64,000 nucleotides of DNA, from NCBI GenBank assembly GCA_037975125.1, contig CM075857.1:67411899-67475898 (forward strand), read 5' to 3'. Made by a program: the position numbers and the translations under genes. Positions within the stretch are counted from its first letter, which is position 1. Every line of letters starts with the position of its first letter. The notes under the pieces were generated by a model, which was not told where the DNA came from, ran no database searches, and saw nothing but the letters and a program-made list of their open reading frames with translations. This document shows positions 25,208 through 44,244 of this stretch, in pieces. This DNA is from Latrodectus hesperus (lineage: Eukaryota > Arthropoda > Arachnida > Araneae > Theridiidae).

Positions 25208-26186
25208 ATGGAAATTCTATTGAGTAACTGCACTCTGTCATCGGCATCATACGAAGGTGACAAAGCATACGTCTTCCTGGCATCGACGACTGCTGTACTG
25301 TCTTTCTTCCTCAACCTCAGCCAATTCGTTATCATATTGCATCAGAGATTGTTGAAAGAGAACAAAAATATAATCATCATTAATCTCTGCGTTTGCGGAC
25401 AACTGTCATCAGTTTCAGTCATCTGGTACATTTACAAGGTAGTCACCTTCTGGCAAGAGGAACGTTTAGTTGATGACTATCTGTTGTGTTTCTTACTTCC
25501 ATCTGGACTACATCTGCTCACCATCTTCACATTCACACCTCTAATAACCTTACTAATTTTACATCACAACTTAGTGGTAAGGCCCAGGGCTAATAAGCGC
25601 TTTCAGTAATAGTCATCTAGTTATCGGACTGTTGATAGTCTTGTCCTGGTGCCAAGCCATCATCATATCCATTATCCCTTTAAGTGGTTGGAATAACTGG
25701 AATGATGTGTGTTCACTTCCAATGGTGTGGTCGCCTTCTTTTACTGTTCTGATTTGTATAATATATTTCTTGCATTACCCCATAGTACTCATTTTGTTAG
25801 CTGACTTGTGTTTGTGGTCTTCAAAGCGGAGAAACTCTGTTACTCCTTTATGTGGGGAATTAAAATTAGAGCTTTGCCATATCAACCGAATAGAAGACAA
25901 GCCACTTTGTGACCGAAACATGATCCTGTTATTTCTGCTATTCATTGGTGGTACGATGCCATTTATGTGCTACACTGCAGGAGTAGCAATGACTCAAGAT
26001 AAGGATTTTTGTAGATCCCTAGTCGCCAATGAGAAAGCTGCTATGTGGACGTCATGGATTACAGTTGTTTTTGCAGCCATCCGTCCTTTGTTTCATGTTT
26101 TCGTTGAAGGTGACTTGGGAGACGGCACTACTAATTTTATTACAACAGTATGTAGGATTAAAAATAGCAATTCCTTACAGACGTAA
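25208..26186 (+). CDS. Divergent class A (rhodopsin-like) GPCR, frameshifted
   Basis: This exon encodes about 325 residues and all seven membrane segments, so it should sit in the plasma membrane and signal through a G protein. ATG 25208 follows the acceptor and leaves a 20-residue N-terminus with an NCT glycosylation site. TM1 has an Asn (FFLNLSQF), TM2 reads NLCVCGQLSS, and TM3 ends LILHHNLVVRP, with HHN replacing DRY. TM4 has the conserved Trp (LSWCQA). ECL2 has DVCSLP, whose Cys can pair with the TM3-top Cys. TM6 reads GTMPF, and TM7 reads AAIRPLF instead of NPxxY. One extra base in CTTTC (25601-25603), between TM3 and TM4, breaks the frame; dropping one T joins KRF to SNSHLVIG. The cause is either an assembly error or a real pseudogene. 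The ligand is unknown, and the lost DRY, Asp2.50 and NPxxY features suggest a fast-evolving orphan. Confidence 0.8.
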
Positions 26187-26203
26187 CAAAGGATTTATTG
26201 TGA

Positions 26204-26209
26204 AATAAA
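26204..26209 (+). terminator. PolyA signal AATAAA of the receptor gene
   Basis: AATAAA lies 17 bases after the stop codon and is followed by a T/G-rich stretch (CTTTGTTTTTG), the usual layout for cleavage and polyadenylation. Confidence 0.6.
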
Positions 26210-26214
26210 CTTTG

Positions 26215-26959
26215 TTTTTGATCAAACACGATACATAGAATGATTGACTGCAATGTTTTCCTCATTTATGTTCTTACGAAAAAATTGACCTTTGAATCCA
26301 AATACAATGGTTCTTTGATAACTATATAACTTGATGAATGGTTGTGAAAGTTATACGATTTTAGTATTTGAACTGATACTTTTGCTCAATCATTTAAAAT
26401 ATTTCCAATTTATCTGAGGAATCCATATTTTTCCTTTACTCATTCATTATTTATAAAATTATCTATCTATAAATATATCTGAGAATTATAGTTCTGATTG
26501 GTGAATTGAAATGGAAAGGTTTTTAATGCAAAACATATATTGATAAATGTTCAATTTCTAATTATAGAATGCTTATATTACTAATTAAGTTCACACGGTT
26601 TCGTCGAAGATATTACTTCGAAATTTGAACGTGTGATTGAAGTAAAAGTTCTTTTATTTTAATCATCCTATTTTGGCAAATTTTAAAATTTAAATATTGA
26701 ACTGATTTGTAGGATGCGATATAATTCGTTTTACAACTTGAATCACAGCTATATTGAATAGCAAACTAATCAAAATTTCTATTTAGAAATAAAATTATTC
26801 CAAAATTTAAAATCATAAATCATTCATGATAACAATTAATCCATCAATTTTTTGCTGCCTAATTTTCGATATTTCCTACTACTAAAAGTTATAAGTGTTG
26901 TTTTAATAATATCGCACTTGTTCTTGGTTGACAAATCTATACATATGCAGTTTTTGCAT
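26215..26959. other. A+T-rich DNA, nothing recognised
   Basis: Downstream flank of the receptor gene; no coding signal. Confidence 0.5.
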
Positions 26960-27240
26960 TTTCTCCATCATCATCATTTTTCCTGATTCAACAGACTAGG
27001 ATAGGCCAAAGGCTTCTGATTCGGCCAAAGGTTTCTCAACAGCTCGCTTACAAGTCAAACCCCTCATCTGATTAATTTTGGTGACTAAATAATCCTCCTC
27101 CAAATTGATAAATCCATCGAAATTTAGGTCTTTATTTATTTTTTCCTATTACTTGGAGAAGCTGAGAAAATTTCTTTTAATATGCGATTATCATTCATAT
27201 GCATAATATGCCGAATCCAATTATGGCGGGTAATTTTAGC
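26960..27240 (-). pseudogene. LINE 3' terminal coding remnant (RTE-like)
   Basis: The minus strand begins RHNWIRHIMHMNDNRILKEI, the counterpart of the RxxWxGHVxRMxxNRxPK motif after the reverse transcriptase of RTE-like arthropod LINEs. It ends in RAVEKPLAESEAFGLS and then ATGATGATG, like the short trinucleotide tails of those elements. Stop codons and frameshifts lie between. The LINE assignment is fairly safe; the exact clade is an inference. Confidence 0.6.
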
Positions 27241-28672
27241 GTAATGAAAATAAATTGAGCACAAACTTAAGTTGTGAAAATTTATTTAATATTTTCCATT
27301 TCTTATCAACATAGTTATTCTTAATTTGTTTTAAATGGTGCTCAAGACTGTTATTATTATATATAATAATGATATATAACCATAATTAAATTTTTGCAGG
27401 AATTTATAACTTTTCATATATTTGTATTTACATTACACTATTATTTAATATTTTAAGAATATATAATTTTTTATATAAATAAAAATGTAAAGTTCTTTTT
27501 CCTTTTTTCTTATTCATACCTAAGGAAAAAATAAATACATAATTTATAACCAAGAATTGTGGTGATCTATTTAAATATTAATTAATAATGAAAACCTATT
27601 ATCATCAAATAAATTTATTTTTAAATAAAAATTTCTATTTTTTATAATGATTTGAAATTTTTATGAACAAAAATAGATTAAGGTTTTTGATTTGCTCTCT
27701 TTTGTGATTTAATATTGAAGGATGAACAGGATATTTATTAAAAATAAAATATTAATCAAGAATTTGTTTCTCATTCAACGCTGATTTAAATTTAAAATGT
27801 ATATTATAAAAAATTTTATTCCAATTTTAAATTTCAATTGTAAGTATAAATTTAATTAAAAATAGTGAAATATAAATTGTGTAATTATAAGAACATTATG
27901 TAAATTTCTTTTGAATTTCATTTTGATAATAAACATTGTATGTTTTATTGTATGTACTATTAATAACAGGAGCTATCAGTAAATATCCTATTAAATATTT
28001 TGATTTAATTAATTAATTTTATTTTTTGTTCATTGACACAAAATAATGGTAAATTAAAATTATTTACTAATTAAAATTTTCCTTTTGGAATTTGAGTTTC
28101 GAAAGCAATAAAATAATTAAAGAGTATTTATTTTTAAATATTTTGCTTAACACGAATATTTATGCATTTTAAAAGAATAACTTTCTTGTCTCCTTTTATT
28201 TTAATGAGAATTTCGAAAAAAAGAATTTGGAGTGCGGCCAACTGTAATTGATGAGAGGTTTGCGTGATTCTAAAACGTAAATATGCTGCAATCTAACTTT
28301 AGTAATCGAAGTCATAAAATGGAAATTATCTCATTAGTTGAATTTCTATCTCAATATGTTGCCAAAAAATCATTAACCGTTTTATACATGGCATTGAATA
28401 TTTCGAATGAGTGCAGGTATATATTTTTGAAGAACTTAAATGTCATTTTGTTAAGCATTAAAGATTTTTCTTTTTAAAAATGGAGTGCTGTTGTAAAATT
28501 TATTAAGGCGCAATATAAGCAAAGGAAAATACCTCCGAATATAGTTATAATCGATGATATTAAAATACAATACCAGTTTCTTTTCATAAGTTTTATATTT
28601 CTGATTAATGAGTTTCCTAAATAATTGACATCCGATAATTTTATAAATTTCTAATTTCGGATCAGATTTAAT
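27241..28672. other. A+T-rich DNA, nothing recognised
   Basis: No coding signal or repeat family seen. Confidence 0.5.
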
Positions 28673-29058
28673 GTACGGTCACCCTTGGCGCGTTTTGTTT
28701 TGGAGCCAAATTTGATGAACATTTTTACTGAAAACCAGGCAAACTAGAATTTTGTCAATAATTTTTCACGAATATTTACCGATTTAAATTCATTTATATA
28801 AAATTTAATCAAAAATTTTTATGGATAATTTAACTTATCAACTTTATTATTTTATCATTGATGTTTGAAATCTATAAATCTGTTTTTTTTGTTTATTTTG
28901 TAAAATTAGTTGAGCATATTGTTAGCTAAAAACAATATATGAAATATTTGTCACTATTTCAGCCATTTCCCTTCCGCCGTTTTTCATGATCGGAAATTCG
29001 TCATACGGTCATCCTTGGCGACTTATCGAAAATTTCGTCAAGGGTGACAATCGTACGG
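28673..29058. mobile_element. Possible small TIR element (MITE)
   Basis: GTACGGTCACCCTTGGCG at the left matches the complement of the right end (GTACG, then GTCACCCTTGACG). An additional direct copy, TACGGTCATCCTTGGCG, sits at 29004-29020 and pairs with the right end as a hairpin. The interior, about 390 bp, is non-coding. No clear target duplication was found. Confidence 0.45.
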
Positions 29059-29540
29059 TAAATTTTTACCATAATTCGATTGTCTTTTGTAATTTTCCTT
29101 CTATATGATAACTGAATACCAATATTTTTTAAAATGTAAATATATTGTTGACAAATAACATAAGCGAAAAGCTGATCATAAGAAATGAATAAATGATTTT
29201 TGTGTGTTAATATTCGTTATTTACTATCTTGCTTTTGAGTTGTTTTAATTTAATGCGAATAATTATTTTAATATATTTAATAAAACAAATATATATTAAA
29301 TAATTTGCCTTTACTAATAATTTATTTTGGAATAGTATCTGACAGCCATATTTTTAATATAAGTCTTTTATCAGTTTTAGAGTTTTAGTCCATTTCTATT
29401 TCAAATTTCTTCTTTATTAGAACTCAGACAAGGAAATTTGTACAGATTGAGTGAAAACTTGGTATACAAAATTATTAACCATAAAGAGATTGTTTCTTTC
29501 GTTACAATTGATATTATGGCTACGCCCCTTTATTATAATC

Positions 29541-29783
29541 CTCATTGGTTTAAAATACCTATGACGTCAGATAACATTTCATCTACGTTACACATAATTC
29601 ATTACAATATTGTATTGAGAGGAGGTCGTAAATCCGACTTGTCAGCGAATTTGCTGCCGGCCTTCAAATCGCATTCTTCGAGCGGCAGCAAACAAGTCGA
29701 CGTTCATCATCGAATGTCTGAGAATATTGTCGAAGTTAATGAAACGATTTCTTATATAAAGACCAAAGCATCCGTTTGAGCAG
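29541..29783 (+). promoter_or_regulatory. Promoter-like block: CCAAT, CRE, TATA, initiator
   Basis: In order: ATTGG (inverted CCAAT, 29544), a perfect CRE TGACGTCA (29562-29569), a G+C-richer block with an interrupted stem (29635-29699), TATATAAA (29753-29760), and GCAGTC with its A at 29782, 29 bp after the TATA start. That is the usual TATA-to-start distance. A 113-codon open frame across this block ends at 29779 and has no recognisable domain. All assignments are from motifs only. Confidence 0.35.
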
Positions 29784-29844
29784 TCGTTTTCCATTGATTC
29801 AATGCATTAGCAGGTTGACAATAGAACAGAAAAAAAAAAGCAAA

Positions 29845-29877
29845 ATGAAAAAGACAAGACAAAACTTCCACTTTATG
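29845..29877 (+). CDS. Possible first coding exon after the 29.5-kb promoter
   Basis: ATG at 29845, about 63 bases after the predicted start site, opens 11 codons (MKKTRQNFHFM) ending at a GTTAGT donor-like site (29878). No downstream exon was recognised. The call rests only on position relative to the promoter motifs. Confidence 0.15.
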
Positions 29878-29883
29878 GTTAGT

Positions 29884-31123
29884 TTAAATCGGAAAAGAAA
29901 GATTTAAAATTTTAAAAATTTCATTAATTAATATAATTCTAAATAAAAAATTGCAATATTTGTAAACAATCTCTTTTACATCTTAAGATTAATGCATTGC
30001 TTACGCCAACATTAAAAATTTTGTGTTTTAATTATTATTATAATTTTTATAATCTTGGTTCCTAAAAAACAATTCTGTAATTTAAAATAATGATAGTAAG
30101 TTTTACACAAAGCGATTGGCATAATAACTTAATTTAAGACACTCCTATATGGATTTTTCCCATTAAAGCAATAGATCTCATTTATTGTTTATTTTATTAT
30201 AATTCAAATTAGGTTATAAAATAACTTGATACAAAATAATTATAAAAAGTAGTATTGTGAATAATTATACCACTGTATAATTATTCATACTACTATTACT
30301 TCTCTTACATAATTATTATTATTAACATAAATATTTTACTTTTAAATTAATAGTTAAGTGTTCAGCTGGGCCATTATTAAGATCTTGCTAATCGGGATAA
30401 TTATGTCCTGGCTTCGATTTCAGCCATTATTTAACGAAGGTAGATTAATTTTGCGTTTCCGATTTCTGCATGTGCATTTATATGGGTGAAAATTTAAGAG
30501 GTTTAAGGATTTTTCTCTTCTTTTCATTCGCGAATACTGACCACAATCTATAAAAAGAAATTTCTTTGCAAAGGGTAAAAAGAGAAAGCTACTTCATTGC
30601 CTTAAAACAACCTTCTGGTATTAGGCTATTTACTGAACGGTGTCGAAATTAGTAATTGAAATTTGTCATTAAACATTTAAAACAAAGTCACATGACCAAA
30701 AAATAAAGATGATTCTTATGTTGTCAACTTTCATCGACTGATGTCGTAACATCTGAAGAGAGTTGCAGATTCAATTACTTCTTATTAAAATTTTGCGTTT
30801 CTAGTAATATTAAGTTACTTCTCTATCTTGGCATAAGTATTTTAATTTTTATGGATATTTTTTGCGCAACAATTAAATGAATAATAAAAAGTATTAAAAT
30901 TTAATTATTAAAATCATTCAATTCAATGTGCATATTTTGGAATATATGTGTGAGTATCCTTGGAAGAAAGAGAAATTGCAGCGTTTAATATTCATTACCA
31001 ATTTACAAATAATTACAAAAAAGTGATAAAATTTTAACAAGGCTTTTAGATTGAAATTCTTTGGTCTAAAAAGATATGTCCCGTTTTAATGTAGATAATT
31101 TCATTAAGAATACCGAGAGAGAG

Positions 31124-31158
<35 letters not shown>

Positions 31159-33282
31159 AAGCAATTTTCTAAAAAAGAACTGTTTTAGAAAGAAGTACAA
31201 AAAATTTGTTCTAATCAAAATAAAAATTATCATCAAATAACATGTTACAGTTTTTTCATGTGATGTTAAAGCGCAATCAATTGTTCTCAAATTTCATTCA
31301 ATATTTATCTTTTTTATTTAGGCAACAACTTTTCCTACTGAACAAGTGAGGATCAATTATATGATAAAAACTAATATATTTTCTTTTTGTTGTATTTCAT
31401 CAATTGCTGAATTATATTTCCATTGTTACAACTAATAAGTTATTGCAATTTTTGCAATTCATCTCCTCATAGCATTTGTTGAATTTTCAAATTTTGACTA
31501 AACATGATTGTTTACTTTACTATAAATTTAATTTATAATATATATTCGCTGTTCATCTTGAGGTGGCAAATCTGATATTTTTTTCATTAACAAATTCTAA
31601 CATAAAAGTTCATTGTTCTGTTAATATTAGAAGACTAATGATTCAATTAAATGACACGTCAAGATTTATGTGTGGGTCCCTATATTCAGCAATTATAAAT
31701 TTTTGCAATTTCAATTATTTGAAAAATGCATCATAAAACTCATATTTAGTAAACGAAGTTAACATTTGAAATTATTTTTCATTGAAGTTAATAAAAAGGT
31801 CAATCGAAACACGCAGTTGAAAAATGCATGCAGGACTATTCCATTCAACAGGCCAGATTGATTAGAGAATATTTTTTAAAATTAAATGACAAAGCATTAC
31901 TTTTATAATTTAACTTATTACATTAAAAATATCATTACAATGAATTAACTATTTATTTGTAAAAAATATAAAACTAAATTTATTATCTTGTTGAATAATG
32001 TGAGTTTCTAAAGACCTTCCTATGTTTAATATATTTATCGTATTAATATAATGCTACTTACCTAGAAAGCTTGGACTGAGTTGATAAATTATGAAAAAAT
32101 ATATTTATAGTTTTGTATCCCCATAATGGCGTTCATAAGCTATTCCACTGAATTCTTTGGAGATTACTCAAATTTATTAAACAGGAGAGAGATCGAGATA
32201 TAGATAAATAGATGGAGAGAACACAAAAATTAATGTCAATTACCTACCTATCACTTGTTTCAGAAACTGAAATGGATTACACAGGGAAATAATTAGTTTT
32301 TAAAGAGAACTTTTTGTCTCGCCAATTAGCAACTCACTTTAATTAACACTTGCTTGCTTTTTTCTTTTACATAAATATAATTTTCAAGTTATTTTACAAA
32401 TTGCAGTATAAATAGATAATTATGAGACTTAATCTTTAATAAATATTGGAAAAATTAAAGTATGAGAATGAATATTATATAAATCTAATATAAAATATGT
32501 AATAAATACATATTTGACAAACAAGTCCGACGCAAAATGAGAACGTTGTTAAAAATACAAAGAATTCAACTTGATATTCTTTAATTATCATTTGACATTT
32601 ATATAAAATAGTAAAAAAAATGCATTTTTAGAACATTTCAAAGACAGCTGTACCTTCTGTTTACATTTTGAAAATTTGCAAAGAGATGTATAGCATTGTA
32701 TGCTTACATTTCAAAATTTCCTAAACGTATAATTTCAGAGAAAAAATGTCATTAGCAAATCATTTCAAAAGTGGCACAATTCTTCGCTATTTGTAAGTAA
32801 GTGTAGAATAACATGTGAAGGACGAAATACTAAATCTTTTCTGCTTTTCCATTTTTACGACCAAAACATGAGCTTTTGAAAATGCAGAATTTATGGGAAA
32901 TGTCTTCAGAACAACAAAGGTCTTTTCTTCTGCATTCCAAAAAATAATAGAAATGGAAAATCTCAAATTCCAAAACAATTCCGTTTTTTGACTTACTTAT
33001 TGTTGTAAGATTTGTTAATTTTTGTTGGAAAAAATTATACTTTTCTTTCACATTTTTAAGGAATCCTGGTTTTAAAATTTCGACGAAAAATGAAAATGCG
33101 TAATGATATTTTAGCAAAACATTATTGAAAGGGAAATATAATATCTACAAATGTTTTCCTTGATGAGGGGTATTAGGGAAGAAACTAATCGATATTATAT
33201 TAATGAAAACTAGAGACTCATCTTATATTATTCAAATAGATTTTGTCCTTGCAATATGCTTTTAGTCTATCGATGCAACCTG
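29884..33282. other. A+T-rich DNA with a GA microsatellite
   Basis: It contains a hairpin of about 20 bp at 30248-30294 (GAATAATTATAC mirrored) and a (GA)n tract. No coding signal was recognised. Confidence 0.5.
31115..31154. repeat. (GA)n microsatellite
   Basis: A short GA array interrupted once by ATT. Confidence 0.93.
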
Positions 33283-33378
33283 TCATAGCAAACTTTCATA
33301 CTGGATTATCATTGGATTCTTGTTAAACAATAGTTTAACAAGAACTTAATGATATTCCAGTATGAAAGTTTGCTATGA
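33283..33378. repeat. 96-nt hairpin, 46-bp arms, 4-nt loop
   Basis: TCATAGCAAACTTTCATACT (33283) is mirrored up to 33378. 42 of 46 positions pair, the loop is AATA, and the mismatches cluster in the loop-proximal half. It could be a palindromic mini-element or a precursor-like RNA; nothing shows transcription. Confidence 0.85.
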
Positions 33379-33530
33379 TATCGAAGAATAAATTATGAAT
33401 GCAATTTAACTCTTTTTTTATTATTATTTCCTAAATACAGAATAGAAAAAAATTATTTGATATATATATTTAGAGAGATGAGCGTATGTTAGGGGAAAAC
33501 TGCAACATTTAATTAACATATAAAAATTAA

Positions 33531-34082
33531 CAGATCAGGAAAACGTGCTGGCCAGGGCAACAATCGAACCTGTTCTGTATCAAGGAAGTTCAGAACAGTA
33601 CTGGCAACATGCGGTCGTGCATTATCCTGTTGAAACAAAACATTAGGGAGGCCTCAAAAATAGGGCAGAGCCACGGGCCTTAACACATCGGAAATGTAAC
33701 GGTTGCTGTTCAAAGTGCCGGTAATGCGAACAAGAGGTGATCGAGACGAGTATCCAATGGCACCCCATACCATCACTCCAGCAGATGGGCCAATATGGCG
33801 ATGTCCAATGCAAGCTGGCAATGCGCGTTCTCCACGTTGCCTCCAAACATGGATGCGGCCATCATGGTCCTGTATACAGAACCGAGACTCATTTGTAAAG
33901 ATGACGTGATGCCATTGCCGCGTCCAGCTTCGTCGCTGAACACACCATTGAAGGCGCTCCTGTCTGTGACGCAGCGTCAATGATAGCCGAAGCCATGGTC
34001 GCCGTGCAGACAATCCATGCTGCTGCAAACGTCGTCGAACTGTTCGAGCAGAAACTTGTTGCCTTGCAAATGCCAACAATTC
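33531..34082 (-). pseudogene. Tc1-like transposase fragment, second family
   Basis: The minus strand reads the second helix-turn-helix (VSARTVRRRLQQHGLSARRP), then HHVIFTNESRF, where the first catalytic Asp is Asn, then GVMVWGAIGY. After a frameshift near 33650 it reads VLFQQDNARPHVA (second Asp) and LLPWPARFPDL, and stops at 33531, before the Glu/Asp of the triad. The N-terminal DNA-binding half is missing; upstream codons to 34181 are unrelated. It is a relic of a family distinct from the 23.6-kb element. Confidence 0.88.
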
Positions 34083-34271
34083 CTGATTTTTTCCTTTAGA
34101 ATATAAATGTTTTGTAAGTACAGCTATTCTCTTATGTTTTAAAATATCTTCCAAAAATAATTTAAATTGACGAAAATTCATTTTTGGTATAAAGAATAAA
34201 TTAAGTATTCAATTGGAATCTCTTAACAAATAGCATATTTTCAAAACTGTAAATTTTTTAAAAATTATATC

Positions 34272-34344
34272 CAATATAGCGACCGTTCGTTGTAAAGACA
34301 TTTTGTTCTGGGCAACAGAAGTTCGTTATATCAAGCTTCGACTG
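34272..34344 (-). mobile_element. Tigger/pogo-like terminal fragment
   Basis: Read on the minus strand from 34344: CAGTCGAAGCTTGATATAAC, GAACTTCTGTTGCCCAGAAC, then ACAACGAACGGTCGCTATAT. Repeated ATAACGAAC motifs behind a CAGTCGA start are typical of pogo/Tigger ends. Only one end was found. Confidence 0.5.
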
Positions 34345-34707
34345 CATCATTAGTTATTATTTTTCCAATCTGAACGTCGTTTCTGTATCGCAGTATGTTT
34401 TGCAGTATAAAAATTTTGATAGATGTTCTTTTCTTTGTTCTTTTTAATATTAGAAGTTATATAATTAGAAAATATATCATGATAATGAACTTTTTATTAT
34501 ACAATGCATTTAAATATGCGTGCATGTATATCGGTATGATTAACATAAGAAGTTCGTAAGCCATGTTTTCACAAGTACACGAACATTTTGAATCTAATTT
34601 TATTTTAATAAAATAAATATAGCAGGCATCCTTCAAGCAGTGAATAATTTACAAAACAATGATGATTTCCGAGGAAAAATTTTAATTTTCGAGATTTTTT
34701 TATATTC

Positions 34708-34774
34708 CTTACACATACTTCTTTTACAGATGTTCCTGACAACCAGGGACACCTACAAAAGAAGTATATGTAAG
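34708..34774 (-). ncRNA. Pre-microRNA-like hairpin (candidate)
   Basis: Arms 34708-34737 and 34745-34774 (30 bp) flank a 7-nt loop. Five positions differ from perfect inversion, all transitions. On a minus-strand transcript four of the five become G-U pairs, leaving one A-C mismatch. Length (67 nt) and shape suit a microRNA precursor. I do not recognise a known family, and a small palindromic repeat is an equal alternative. Confidence 0.3.
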
Positions 34775-34935
34775 TTCATAGCCATTTTCACATGAAAATG
34801 GAAATATATTTTAAAAATGGAACTTTTTAAAATTTTCAATGTGATTTTTACAATATGCTTTAAATATATTTTAAAAGATCCTAATTTAAATTAGGAAAAG
34901 TTTTAATCCTTCCAATATTATTATAGAATTTTTTG

Positions 34936-42402
<7,467 letters not shown>

Positions 42403-42411
42403 AAGAATGAA

Positions 42412-42784
42412 GGCCGTGGTAGCCTAGGGGTTAGGGCATCCGCCTTTCCTCCGGAAGGGTGGGGTTTGATTCCCAATGCCGCCAAAGACCCACCGAGTAC
42501 ATGCGATATACGTTCTCGTTAAATCCGTGGAATCGAAATTCCAGTGGTTGATCGTTGAGCAGTTACCATGGGCACAATGGCCTGGAGAAAATTTCCTCAC
42601 TCTTCAGATCAATGTCAAAATTTAGGGAGTGAATCCTCTAGTGGTGCCATCTATCGGAGGATTTAAAGAGCAAGACGTACTTTCACCTTCGTGGTGCTCT
42701 GATTAAAACGAAAGACACTCCTTATTGACTTAAATTCGAGGCATAACGAGCTTGGCTTGTCCATGTGTCATAAGTAACAACAAC
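42412..42784 (+). mobile_element. tRNA-derived SINE, family A, copy 2
   Basis: The head carries TAGCCTAGGGGTTAGGGCA (A box) and GGTTTGATTCC (B box). Body and the CATAAGTAACAACAAC tail align throughout with the copy at 5320-5663. The target duplication is AAGAATRAA (42403-42411 and 42785-42793). A stretch of about 20-30 bp after GTACATGCGATATACG is absent from copy 1. Confidence 0.92.
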
Positions 42785-42874
42785 AAGAATAAAAATTGGT
42801 CGAAAAATAATTCGTAGATAATTTCTAAAGAATTAAAAAAAGACTAAACTCAGTGACATGGCAGCCCATAAGAG

Positions 42875-43025
42875 GGCCCAGGAATACAGTGATCATATTT
42901 TTTTCATGACCTAAGTTATTGAGGTGTGAAGCATATACCCCGGTTAGGTAGTCAGACTAACGTGAAATCCTCAGTATTTAATTCCCAAGCATGCTTTGTT
43001 TTCAGTTGTCTCTCACTCCCAAAAG
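42875..43025 (+). repeat. Interspersed repeat C, copy 1
   Basis: It includes CATGACCTAAGTTATTGAGG, AAGCATATACCCCGGTTAGG and CCCAAGCATGCTTTGTTTTC. The complement matches 46820-46940 over more than 100 bp, and its right part matches 48930-49050. Class unknown. Confidence 0.65.
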
Positions 43026-44244
43026 GAATGAAAGGAATCGCTAATTGCTTTAAGTACGAATATTCATTATAAGGAGGTGAATGTTTAAGATTGGTACATT
43101 TGTCTCAGGACGATTTCACTTATAAAAATTTTGTTTGGATTATCATACTTTGAACTTAAATTATTAAGAAATAATAACAAAATAAATTATTATTAAAGAA
43201 AAAAAAAAGGGAATGTTTATTCATAAAAAATTTATAGTTAATAATTCTTTCTGACAAAAATTCATAAATTACTGTTTCGCTACAGTTAACCAAAATGATT
43301 ATCTTTTATTAAATATATAGAATTAATAAATGTAAAATAAATCTGTTACTCTGTTTTGTTTCTTTAAAAGATTTACATAATATACTATAGAAAAATAACA
43401 AAATTAAAAGTGCAATTAATAACTGGTATTAAGAGGAAAATTTAAATTAATGATATTAAAAAATTCATAGTTTTGTAATTTTTCTAAATATTTATTCAAG
43501 GTGTAATTTGCTGATTATAAGCTTAATTTGTAGCAAGCTCTAAGATAATGTATAATACAATTTTTATATATTTTTAAAAATAAGATTGAGAAAAATGCAT
43601 GAGAAAAATATAAAATCTTTAATATACTGGTTTCATTTTTGAAAATTTTGTATGTGCTAACATTTTATAAATATTTTATACCTTAGTTAAATTTTAAACA
43701 TTTTAAATTACATATTTTTAATTCTAAAGGGTTTTTAATCAATGGTTTCTATTTTGTTGATATAAAATCTCGTTTCGAGATTTTTGAGTATGTTATATTT
43801 AGTTCGATTTCCTATTGAGCTATCGAAAGCTAAGCAAGATATAAATATTTTTTCTCTTAAGGCAGAAAAAGGCTATTTTGTTCTACTAGTTTTAGAATGT
43901 AAGAAAACTTTGGATTCGAGGACAAGGGTTTTGGAATAACAAAATAAATTTTTACCATTAAAAACCAGTACATGGAAGCTACAAGAGATTTGTTGATCAG
44001 AATCCAATAATTGTAGAGTAAGAAAAGCAATCAAACTTTGGAAGATCGAAAGCAGAAGAAACGGAAAGAATCTAACTTATAACTAATTATTTTTGACTCA
44101 AAACAGGATATTGGTTTATTTAGGTCAAATCATAGGTAGTCAATGAAAAAAACAACACTTTTTTAAAGTTATTTATTCAGAATGTGTTAGTTGGCTTAAA
44201 AGTTAAGAATCACAAAATATAGGTACCCAAAATGTTTAGTTGTA
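43026..44244. other. A+T-rich DNA, nothing recognised
   Basis: No coding signal. A (AAAC)-rich stretch near 44150 precedes the hAT region, and no hAT end could be fixed here. Confidence 0.45.

Noticed and set aside
25577..25606. A GT...AG 30-base micro-intron in the receptor between TM3 and TM4
   Set aside because: Its length is a multiple of three, so removal does not correct the frame and joins GTG to TAA. It is also far shorter than usual spider introns. A single extra T explains the break better.
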